A stretch of 64,000 nt of DNA from Choristoneura fumiferana (Eukaryota; Arthropoda; Insecta; Lepidoptera; Tortricidae): positions 13,585,411 through 13,649,410 of the forward strand of contig NC_133476.1 in the NCBI RefSeq assembly GCF_025370935.1, read 5' to 3'. This document shows positions 30,315 through 41,700 of the stretch, in pieces. A program made the translations under genes and the position numbers. The notes beneath the pieces were generated by a model. It was not told where the DNA came from. It ran no database searches and saw only the letters and a program-made list of their open reading frames with translations. How positions within the stretch are numbered: the first letter of the stretch is position 1; each line of letters starts with the position of its first letter.

Positions 30315-31208
30315 TATCGTGCCCTCTAGACCCTCGGATAAGAAAACCGTTTGCCTGAATTCGTAATAGGGGGGTATAGGTTCGTTGGGACGATAAATGG
30401 AACTAAAGGATACACAATACTAGCCACGTGAATGTAGAAGAAGAAGTTAACTTCGGTCGTGTATCTTTATTAATAACATGTATGTATATACATGGTCTTA
30501 TCTACAGTGGCTTCACCTTGTATAATATGAGGGCCTGGTCTACCCAGAGTTACCCTCTCTGTACAGTCGATTACGTCTCCAGTCTAGACACTGCGTAAGT
30601 GTGCCTTGGTGTCCTACGTATCCTCAGTTCCTGCTGTTAGGGGAACTTATTGTACAGGGATTATGGGTGTCGTAAGCCCTATAATACCCTGAGCCTGACA
30701 CCAGCTGGACATGGCGGCTGTGCCGCCACGGGGCCCTCCTTCCTACCCCTTCAGGCCCGACCCGTATGCTCCAACTCATAATCGACCGTACTACAATGGC
30801 TTGCCAGTATGCTTCCGATACATACTCATGGGAGTCCCGGACTCTATAAGAATGGATCTTCTGAATGACCGATAGCTGACCCATTCTTCCACATTCATGT
30901 AGCTAGATATATCGATTATAAAAGCGTATATATACATGAGCACTTACCAGGATCATCTCTGGTCACCGCGAGGAGTCAGCCATGCCATCGCACTCGCAAT
31001 CCACACGCAAAATGTCTTTCTGCCTCAAATACCCTCTCTCTCGCATTCCTTTACGCGCCGTATTCTGTCACCCGAAGGGTTAACACACAAGAGGATCGGT
31101 TAAAGCATAGACAAGGAAAACGTTGCCACATCGCAATATAGATTGACATAAGGCAGGGTTGACACTTACCAACTGTTTTACGGCGACTCGTGCATAGAAT
31201 GCGCGACA
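30315..31208 (-). repeat. 5' LTR of BEL element 1
   Basis: 894 bp, nearly identical to 22881-23773. It should carry the promoter of the element; no core motif was assigned. Confidence 0.95.
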
Positions 31209-31213
31209 ATTAT
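31209..31213. repeat. Target site duplication (right), ATTAT
   Basis: Matches 22876-22880; see the left copy. Confidence 0.92.
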
Positions 31214-31844
31214 ATTTAGGTATCCGTTGCTTAGTGCCCATAACACAAGCTTTGCTAAGCTTACTGTGGGACTAGGTCAATTGGTGTGAATTGCCCCGTG
31301 ATATTTATTTATTTATGGGTGCTAACGGGTAGACATACATACAAATATACTATAAATTCATACAAACATCCAATACTGAAGTATCTACCACAAACATTTA
31401 TATTAATCATACAAGTATTAGCAAAAAATGTTCGAATCTGGCACTTCGCCGGCCGCTGCCGCGGCACGCTCGCTTCGCTCGCTCTGCTCGCGCACTGAGG
31501 GATGCAGTTCTACCTAACACTCCTCCTTGCTTCGCTCGTCGTCGTACACCTAACCTGACCTGCCTTGTAGAATAGGTAGAGGTATCGAATTAAGGAACTG
31601 ATCAATTTACTAGGTGACAGATCTATTATTTTGATGATCGAATTTTTATGATCAAACTATAATAATGTAGGATACAGGTTTACATTAATCTGATCACTCA
31701 TACACAGATCATAGACAGATTTGATTAATTTGATGACCAATATATTTCTTAGGGGTAGATATAATAATTAGGGTATCGCAGTTTAGTGACAAATCTAAAT
31801 TGAAGTGACAGAAAATATAGTTCCATAAAATAATAATAATTTTC

Positions 31845-32870
31845 AGGGTTCCGTAGCCCGTCCGTCCATCTATCTGTGGTTTAGCTTAGAGAGAGATTAG
31901 CTAATGCTATAAAGGTGTATTGCATGGATTATTATGTGAACTACGTCGACAAAGTGATGTGATATTTTTTTTTAACAAATAATGGAACCGACTACCTACA
32001 AAAGCTTAAAAATATTTTTCTACTAATTTGAAGTCGGTGCCTCAGCATGAGCCAGCAGGAGTGGAACTATAGTCGTCTACCCCACCTACTGGGCTTCAAT
32101 CACTCCTGCTGGCTCGTGTTGCGCCACCGACTTTAAACTAGAAGAAAATATTTTTCATGTTTTTTGTAGTCGGTTCCATTTTTAGGGTTCCGGAGCCAAA
32201 ATGGCAAAAACGGAACCCTCATAGTTTCATCAAGTCCGTCTGTCTGTCTGTGTCTGTCTGTCCGTCCGTCCGTATGTCACAGGCATTTTACTCGAAAACT
32301 ACAAGATGTATATCAATGAAATTTGGAGTACAGATGTCTTGTCAAAGCCGCTATTTAGTTTTGTAGTTAAATTACAAAAATAAATATTTATAGGGGGGGG
32401 AGGGGTGGCACTTCATAGACGTAACAGAAATTTTAAAAAATAAATTAACTCGAATCAACGTGTGGCACATAGTTCGACAGCTCTTTTGAAAATATATTAA
32501 GGTTTCTCAAAAACTTTTTTGATTTAGTGAAGATTTCCGGAAATAATCGCTCCCAAAGTAGCAAAAATTGTGTCTATCTTGTAAACCGTTTGTCCAAAAA
32601 ATATGGAAAGATAACGCTTAATAAATAATATCAACGAAAATTGGTTTCAACATGATCCGATATACCGTTTTTGAGTTATTGCCGAAAAACTGCGCTTCTC
32701 AACAAAAGGAGGTGCCGTGAAGATACGCTCTTTTTCTGGTAATAGATTTTAAGACTGTAGTAAGTGTTTTAATTGTGTTATAACGCACATAATATTACTT
32801 GATTTATTTCGTAATGGCTACGGAACCCTATCTTGGGCGTGTCCGACACGCTCTTGGCTGGTTTTTTATT
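31845..32870. repeat. GGTTCC/GGAACC-bounded interspersed repeat
   Basis: Contains 'gggttccggagccaaaatgg', 'caaaaacggaaccctcatag', a (tctg)n microsatellite and the end block 'gtaatggctacggaacccta' plus 'ggcgtgtccgacacgctctt'. Related copies are at 41036-41706 and in contig C. Widespread non-coding family in Lepidoptera by my recollection; no coding capacity. Confidence 0.65.
31981..32179. mobile_element. Fold-back MITE inside the GGTTCC repeat
   Basis: Arms of about 80 bp: 'aatggaaccgactac' mirrors 'gtagtcggttccatt', and 'gagccagcaggagtg' mirrors 'cactcctgctggctc'. The duplicate copy lies at about 60582-60782. Confidence 0.8.
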
Positions 32871-32919
32871 TTTAGCTCGGAACCCTAAAAAGTACTTACC
32901 ACGAAAAATATAATAATAA

Positions 32920-33215
32920 TAATAATTTATTTCCAAAACATCTTTTTACATTGTCCACAATATTCTCACCTGTCTTATTTTTAGGAGTTATAGGTATGAG
33001 AAATTTTTTGATATCAACTTCCTTTTTGGGCTCCACACAAAACCAGCGCTACTGCACATAATGTGCGGCAACACATGCTGAGTGGAGACCCTTTTTGATA
33101 TCCTGCCGTGTCACCAAGTAACATAGTTTTAGTGCTAGTTTTAGACTAAGTCTTAGGTGGTACTAATGGAGCCAAAAAAAACCTTTCTTTCTTTCTTTCT
33201 TTCCTCGTATGTGAC
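32920..33215. mobile_element. LINE tail pair with (taa)n and (tttc)n ends
   Basis: An (ataat)n stretch with 'aatttatttcc' starts it and a (tttc)n microsatellite ends it near 33183-33205; in between are 'ggctccacac' and 'tgctgagtggagaccctttt'. This looks like 3' ends of non-LTR elements; the exact class is not resolved. Confidence 0.45.
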
Positions 33216-33379
33216 GTTAAGGCTCGTACCCTTACCCTACTACTGTGTCTCGGCCGTGCAGTAAATACATAGTACCTACTCAAAGAAAACGCTCGCTACA
33301 CTGTCGTATGAAGTTGTGACTGGCCCTTTACTTATGAGCGTAAGAAGATGTTTAGAAGTAAGTAATTACTGGCACTTGA

Positions 33380-33515
33380 GGTATCCCATCTTAGGCCTCT
33401 AGGTTGGCAACGCATCTGCAATCCCCCTGGTGTTGCAGGTGTCTATGGGCGGTGGTATTCTCTTATCATCAGGAGATCCACTTGCTCGTTTGCCATCCAG
33501 TTGAATAAAAAAAAA
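33380..33515 (+). mobile_element. LINE 3'-end fragment (same family as 535-690)
   Basis: Shares 'cccatcttaggcctctagg', 'ggtgttgcagg' and 'gtttgccatccag' and ends in a poly-A run at about 33508-33518. Confidence 0.6.
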
Positions 33516-33765
33516 ATGAACACAGCAGTAGAATATTCTCGAGAATGGACTTATCTAATAAATACATTTAAACGAGCAATTCTTGTATTTTCGGGGATGA
33601 CAAATCGATCTAGCTTGGTCTTATCTCTGGGAAAAACGCTTATTATCGAGTTTTAGCCCGAGCAAAGCTCGGTCGCCCATATACTGTACATTAAAGCTGT
33701 AAGTGTGTGATAAGAATAGGTAGATACGTGACTGCGAATGCCCCTTATTCATCCTTTGATACGTA

Positions 33766-33896
33766 CAGTCACCAGCGCCAATATCTGACACAACAAGCGT
33801 GCATAAATATCTGATACGGCTCTATTTCTAGGGCCGGAAGGACGTGTCAGATATTTTTGCACGCTCCGCTGTGGCAGATATTAATGCTGGTGACTG
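33766..33896. mobile_element. 131-bp MITE (CAGTCACC family), second copy
   Basis: Inverted relative to 19944-20074, same length, TA on both sides. Confidence 0.85.
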
Positions 33897-35747
33897 TACC
33901 ATATTCTAATTGTGAGTATATTTACCAAGATTACTCGTTCTACCTCTCCATTGACGTTATAAATAATGTATTGTAGTCTTATAGTAATATCGACTCAGAA
34001 ATTGTATTGCTTCAGAAAGTTTCTACAAAAATACAGGTGCTTAAGTACCTACCTAAATATTATATGCACGAAGTAGTTCTCACAGAAGTACTTATTATTT
34101 TTAATTCTATTTAATATTGCATTGGTGATTACCTACTTTGTTCAAGTTTTGGACAAACCTTTATTTGAATTTAAATAAGAGTGTAATGTATGTAGGTATC
34201 TCTGTCCTCGTAAGGGCTCGTCATATACATATTTTAGGTCATTATTTAGGACATATAGGTACATCAAAGCTAAATTGGCATTAAGTTTGAATTTCTATTG
34301 ACCAAAATTTGACGCGGGCCTTACGAGGCTATCATTGCCTAAAATTTGTGATAATGTCTAGTCCATTATTACCATCACAATTTGCAATTCGACGTAAATA
34401 GATTTGGAAGTTATTAAGTAACAACGAAACTTTTCTAAAACTGAAGCTATGTCTAATTCTCAAATAATTTTTTATCTCAATTTCTCAAAAAAGCTTTATT
34501 GTCTCTCGATAAACGAATTGATACCGAATAACGAAAGTAAGTTAAAGGTCTTTTTTGTAATCTCAAAACATTATTTAAAATTAATTAACCTTCTTCTAAT
34601 TAGTGAACGAACCTTTTTAATTAGCTTTCTACTTCGCAATTGCGAACAATATAAATCTTTATAAGTATATTTCCATTTTTAATTTCATATTTTTCTCAAA
34701 ATTTGGCACATTTCTTTAATTGCATCTTTTACCTTATATGACAAAACTGTGAATCTACTTCTTTTGGACTTAGATGTCAACGTCAAGAATTTATATTGTA
34801 GTAAATATATGTAGATAGATCACATCAAAATGACTTTTTCTTTATTTACATAAGTATAGACAGTTGCTTCAGAATTTTAATCATAATGATCAAGTTAAAA
34901 ACACGTAACAAAGTATATAAGACTACCTAAAGTCTATTTTAAGTAAATTGTATTTTTTTAAACATTGCGAAGACAGTTGCGGTGATAGGTATCTAGATAT
35001 CTACATATTGTGTATTGTCCAAGAAAACATATACTATAGTGAGACTTACTGGTGTTTTAAAAAATCAATAGACAAAGATTTTATTTAAATATACATATTT
35101 ACTTATGCTATTCTTGATTTAATCAATGATATAACAATGAACATGTTGTTCTTAAAAGTTTTCTTACTGCATATTATTATAAACGTATTTCACTTTTCGC
35201 AATACTACTTAAAATAAATCAAATGACTGACTTAAATAATAATACTGTCTTAAACATTCTGCTCGCATCACCCTATGTTTTCTTACTTTAATTTAATTCA
35301 AGTGACTAGAGATTTTTCAAGTAAATCTAGCAATCTGCTAATTAAAAACAAACTGTTGTTTTTAAATCTGTTATTTTTAATTAGGAGATTGTTATATTTG
35401 TGATATGTCCATATTTTTGGAACTAAAAAAATATCTGGTTTAATTTCATGTGAAGACCAACAACACTATGTTGAACAAATGTTGTAGTACAGAAATAATA
35501 GTAGTGTCTACACATCCAACTATTTCTGTCACCTCTATATACAGCTGAAGAAGTCTCTTCGAGGCTTGGTAGATTACCAACGCTATACGACATGTCTTGT
35601 TTTGATGCATCTCGCTCACCCAAAGTTGATTGATATAGTCGAGATTGATCGAATCCATTTGATAAATAATTAACCATACAGTTCTAAAGACTAATGAGCA
35701 CAATAGGTAAACACGATATCGCGGTAATGGAATTGTCTTAATTAAAC

Positions 35748-38700
35748 TTAAGTGTTAATATTAAACTTAAGGCTACGCGTGCTGGGGAGGGACGTCTTGT
35801 TTGACAGCAGCCGCTCGGTCTCCTCGCACAAATCACTAGCGGAGTACCTATTTCTTTTCATATTTGAAATTTTTACTTCCGGCCTATCCAGTCTTTTGAT
35901 CTCTGGCTGTATGTCAAGGTCTTTGACGCTTTCGCTGAGACTTCTGTTGTGTTCGAACTTGTCACTTCCTGTGCTTGAAGGTGTCTGACTACCGTTCTCT
36001 GACTCTATGATTTGTTCCAGCGTACTTGGCCGGCGACCCCTCGTGTCGTAGTATTCGACCCCGGGCGGCAGCACCGGCGCGAGGCTGGTCATCGGCTCTA
36101 GACCCAATAGCAGCATCACCGTTGCCGGATGTTCTATGATATACTGCGTGACAGAATGAAGGAAAGGCTCCGTCTGCGTGCTTCGGTGTACTTTTGGACG
36201 ATCAGGCGTAATAGGTCGCTCCTGCTGTGTGAAAAATTGTTATACGTTAGTAAATTTTATTTTCTGTAACGAAATGCCTTAAAATATAGAATAAACCAGA
36301 AAATGTGTAGGTACGTGTCTGTTATACTGAGACCGATATTCTGTCATCGAAGCCAATATTATTACCCTGAAGGGACTAATCACGTTTCGTTAATCAGTCC
36401 TTCAGCTTCTAATTAATGCATCCCTAGTTCAGAACTCAACACACCATGTCCATGTCCTCAACGATTTGCCCGTCATGCAGCTTTCAACAACCGAGATCGC
36501 AAGTAGGCTGAAGTGGAAGGTGTCCTGCGCGTGTTTTTTTTTTTTGGTTTAGTTCTGGCATCAATTGTCACAGTAGGTACGCGGAGATAGTAACACGGCT
36601 TCTAATTTAATCTATATTCTTAGTAACACGCACTGTAAGTTTATGACAGTAACATACCTGATCCCAACAGAACACATCAGGAGGATGACTGCAACTGCGG
36701 GCGAGCTGGTTAGGCGGAGTATTCCACTGAAGATTTGGATTGGAATGGGCTGCGTGCCAACCGGCAGGTGGCGCCGCCGTCATTTCCTGCAATGCTTGTA
36801 TGGCATTCCTTACCTGTGTGACAAATGAAATCTGAGTCCAATATTCAAGATACTACCTACAAAAATATGTTTTTTTGGCATCAAATGCGATACCGTTATC
36901 TTAATAATGATTTGCTTATCGCATCGTTTATGATAAACCTGGTCAACAAGAACATAGTGTTAATGGTAACGGATGACATCATTGTTTGACTTACCTCCAT
37001 ACTGAGCGTGGCGACGTCATGGTGCAAGCTCGATACCTGTGTGTCGAGTCTATCTACAGAAGACCGCGTGTTGTACACTTCTAAATTTAATCCCTCCAAT
37101 GAATCGGCTGTCGTAATTTTAGGCGTTGCAACGGATCGCTGTCTTTCTATTCTCTCCCGCAGCTCTCTGTGCGTGAGACGCTGGCTTTCCGGCCTAGAGT
37201 GTAAAAATTAAGCCAATAAAGAAATAAAAAGGGTAACCTAATGTTTAATTGGTAATAGCTTCTGGTATAAATTAAGCATATCAGAAAATAAGCGTAATCC
37301 GCAGGTCAGTGTTCTCGTCTAATTTAATCTATGGCATTAAATTACACGCCCTTGGCACGCCTATAGCGTTACTGGAAATACAAGTAAACAAATGTATTCA
37401 TAATTAATTAACTAGATTTAACTGTTCTAAATAGCTTTGATCTTTTCAGTTAATGGATTCGTTTCGAAACTGTACATTCAGGTAATTTTCCAACGTCGAT
37501 AGCGAAAATAGGCATCATGAATTTAATTAAATCGGCAACTGTTAAATTAGTTTGTGTTAGTGTTTGTAACAAATTGACTGGAGATCGCTGATCCAGTGCA
37601 AATACACAGGTACCTCCAGCCAGACTGCACGTGGGCGTCTTAAGCGAGCAATTATTAGTTTACTTCAGCAAATAAATAGCCTTGTGAACATTTCGTTTAT
37701 TTGTTTGGACTGCCTCTGGTTTTTTCAGCAGCGTAGGTACTATAGTATAATTATTTGTTGGAAGAAAGTTTTTTAAATATAACCTGAACTTGAGATGTCG
37801 AGGACTGTTTGTGGCAATGATAGTAGGTTTTTTAGGGGAGACGCTTTCTTCTGCGTTATTTTCGTCGTCCTCCGATATTGACGGCAGCGTCAGCGATGGG
37901 TGTTCATTCCCGTCCATCTCCTGCTCTGCTTCATAACCCTCTCTCAGATTGTACGTCAGGTCGTGGTGTATGTCTTGAATAAACTCTTGTTGGTACTCAG
38001 GATATAAACGCAAAACTTCCGCCAGACCGTGCATATTGATACATTTTAAATCACAATAAGTAAGCGCCTGTAAAGTAAAAGTGAATACTTATTAGTATCA
38101 TAACATTATATTGATCAGGGCAACATGACAATGAAGTTTTATTTACACCTTTACGTCACTGCTTGATTTTACGATGACCGAGTCCTGATTGTTATTCTGC
38201 GACTGCCCCGAGTTGTATGCGTGCAAATGTGTGTTCATATCACAGCCCACCAAATCTCCCTTACCTATTCAAAAGTAACATAAAAACAGATTAAATGTTG
38301 CTACGGAACTCTTCGCAAATATTTTGAAAAGTTTAGATCACAACTAACCGAGAATAGCAACGACCATTTCATTTTGCATGACTTCCATCGACCCGTTGCA
38401 AATGTAGTAAATATACGTGAGTGCGTCCCCTTTGTGAACGAGGTATTCCCCGGGAGCGCAAAAGTTGTTGCGAATATGCAGCGACAGTAACTTCAAGCAG
38501 CCCTGGGATGCCGACTCGAAAATTGGAAGCGATAAGATTTCTCGGTGCAAATGTAATGAAACGTCGCCTCTCAACTCCTCAGGAAATTCCTTTAGCGTCT
38601 AAAAATAAAAATAATAAATACTGTAACGAGATTTATTCGAATTATATTCACTTCGTTTACGACTTCAAAGCGACCGGACAGTGGCATTAAATTTACATCC

Positions 38701-41700
38701 AACTCGAAACTTGCTTTGGATTTAGCAGCGAAAAAAGAGAATTCGGACGTGCAAAAAGACTCGCTAATCCTTTTATAAGACGTCTTACAATGTTAAAAAC
38801 ATAACCATTTTGTCCTTTGTAAGAATCAGGGTACATTAAGCTCGTTGCGGTGAGATTAGAGGCATTGAAGCTGATATTTACCTCGTGAATGTCAATGCCG
38901 TGGTTGAGCGACCACATCGTTTGGAAGTAGTCTTGCATGCGTTGTTTCAATTCCTTCGGCACTTGATTGATTATGAGGAAGTCTTTCAGGTCGCGCCACT
39001 TGCTCTGGTACATGGAACGTCGCGAGTACATTCTTTGGATAATAGCCGTCACGTTACCGAATACAACGGCATGCATTAGTGCTGGAGGAAAAACAAGAAT
39101 GTCAGTAAAGACTAACGTACATTATAAAGATAATATGTCTACTCATAGAAACGGGTTTTATTGTTGCTTAAGCAGAGTTTAGACTTGGAAGAAAAATCAC
39201 CCAAGTTGCATTACATTGCGAGGCCGTGAAGCCAACGAGTTTGTAGTGGTTAATCGAGCGCCGCAATGTACTAATGCAACTTGCACGATTTTTCTTGCAA
39301 GTCTAAACTCGGCTTTAAAATAAACCAGGAAACAACCCAAGTAAGCAATATCGAAAAAAAAACTTTTTTTTCATGATTGGTGTACTGTTTACTTATTATT
39401 GGCTCTGCGTCTCGTTAGAATTTTAAACGTTTCGGGGTGAAATATGTACAGTCTTTCTTACTCACTGATAACAAGCATTCTATAGGTCAAAGAATTTTTT
39501 CTCTTTATCCTTATCCTTACTAGTAGTATTATAAATGCGAAAGTGTGTTTGTTTGTTTGTTCCACTTTCATGCCTCAACTAAGGACCCGTTTACCATAAA
39601 ATGTTGTAAACATAACATAAAACGACCAGAATAAATAATAGAATACCATTTTTCTCAAAAAATAATTGTGTCCGAGGGCACGCGCTAAACGAATTCTCCG
39701 CAGACAAAGTCGCAGGCAACAGCAATATTTAATATTAGGTACTTTATATTTAGATAACTTTTACTACGAACTGAGGCCGTATTGCCTAACGTTTCTGATG
39801 CTCGCAATCGCAATCAAATGACAGATTTCGCATACAAAAACTGTCATTTGATTGCGATCGCGAACGTCAGAATCGTTAGGCAATACAGCCTCTGATCTCA
39901 ATTGAATTACGTAATTTACCTCCAATGAGCATGGTGAGAATGCTGAAGACTTTTTCTGGCAGAGTGTTGGCAGACACGTTGCCAAAGCCGACACTGGTGA
40001 GTGAGGAGCAGGTGAAGTACAGCGCGGTGACATAGCTCTCGCTGTGGGAAATGTTCGGCACCGGCATTTTAAGCCGCTCCGCTAAGTTGTGTATCCAACC
40101 TGTATCAAGGGAAATCGATTACGAGCCTTAAAAATAACCCCGAGGAATATTTAAGGCTAATAGAAAACGGATCAAGCTTTTATGCGCTGTAAATATCCAA
40201 GATCCCAATAACTCGTGAATATAATCCAAGGTGCCAGGTAAATTAATTCAACAAATAAATTTATGAGCATTTTAAATGTTCATTAAGGCATAATTTAACA
40301 ATATTTTCGTGATTAAATCTGGAGTAATAATTGCGGGATGCTCGCAAGTTTGCGGAAAATTTAACGATCTTAATTAAGAATTACGACATTAGCGGGTTTG
40401 GGCGCGGCATCCGGAGTCATGTAATTATAAACAAATTCCGTTTGGTTTACAACGCCTGGTCAGTATTATAGTTCCGTTCTTAAGCTTACCCTCATATTAT
40501 ACCTATTTCGTCATAATGCATGCAAAACAACTGGTACCTACAGTCGAGTTCATAAACTTGTGAGCAAAAATTTGATCAAAAATATTTGAACACGCTTCTA
40601 CATATATCGTTGGATAGTCTTCTCAAACCATTGGGGGTTGCCAAGACGATAAGTGACCTGTTTGAGAAATAATCAACTTTAAAGTGCATTCATTAAAATC
40701 GTGCGTCCCCCCCCTCTAAAATCTAAATTGTTGGGTGGAAATTTTTAAAACATTCAGGATGGTAGTACGTATATCAAATTTACAGGGAAAATTATAACGG
40801 CTAAGATTGCTTGAGAAGTATTTGTAGTTTAAGGGGCTGTTTCACCATCCATTCATTAGTGTTAACTGACGGTTAAATGTGATGCCGTCTCTATTTGTTT
40901 TGTTCGAATAGACGGAGACGGCATCACATTTAACCGTCAGTTAACACTAATCAATGCCTAAGGTATAAAATATACCTAAACTTGAAAGATTCACTACACA
41001 ATACGAAATCCTTAGAAAAATATTACTTGATTTTTAGGGTTCCGGAGCCAAAATGGCAAAAACGGAACCCTTATAGTTTCGCCATGTCTGTCTGTCTGTC
41101 TGTCTGCCCGTCCACGGTTTTGCTCAGGGACTATCAATGCTAGAAAGCTGTAATTTTGCACGAATATGAAGGTAAACTATGCCGACAAAATGGTACAATT
41201 AAAAATTCAAAAACAATTTTTTTTAGGGTACCTCCCATAGACATAGTGGGGGTGATTTTTTTTTCTTATCCAACCCTATAGTGTGGGGTATCGTTGGATA
41301 CTAACCATTAGGGGTTTGCTAAGACGATTTTTCGATTCAGTGATATGTTTGCGAAATATTTAACTTTAAAGTGCAAATTTTCATTAAAATCGAGCGTCCC
41401 CCCCTCTAAAATCTAAACCGGTGGGTGGAAAAATTTGAAAAAATTCAGGATGGTAGTACGTATATCAAACTTTCAAGGAAAACTATAACGGCTAAGTTTT
41501 TGAGAATAAGTAGTAAGTATAAAATATACCTAAAAATTGGAAGATTCCGTATAAAATACGAAATCCTTAGAAAAATATTACTTAAGGTTTCGTAATGGCT
41601 ACGGAACCCTATTTTGGGCGTGTCCGACACGCTCTTGGCCGGTTTTTTCGTAATGGCTACGGAACTCTATCTTGGGCGTGTCCGACATGCTCTTGGCCGG

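Larger units (their letters stand above)
22881..31208 (-). mobile_element. Complete BEL/Pao LTR retrotransposon (element 1, 8.3 kb)
   Basis: LTRs at 22881-23773 and 30315-31208 flank one long minus-strand reading frame. PPT, primer-binding region and a 5-bp target duplication are all present. By eye the LTRs differ by about four substitutions and one indel, so the insertion is recent. Contig C carries the same locus without it. No envelope-like frame was found. The protein domain order (Gag, protease, RT, RNase H, integrase) and family-specific domains place it in BEL/Pao rather than Gypsy or Copia. Confidence 0.96.
31214..35424. repeat. Right part of the locus repeated in contig C
   Basis: Matches 59836-64000 with few substitutions and scattered indels. 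It contains the SINE-like piece at 31225-31290, a GC-rich CG-skewed stretch (about 31440-31560), the fold-back at 31981-32179, the GGTTCC repeat, LINE tails and a 131-bp MITE. No host exon was found inside. Confidence 0.9.
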
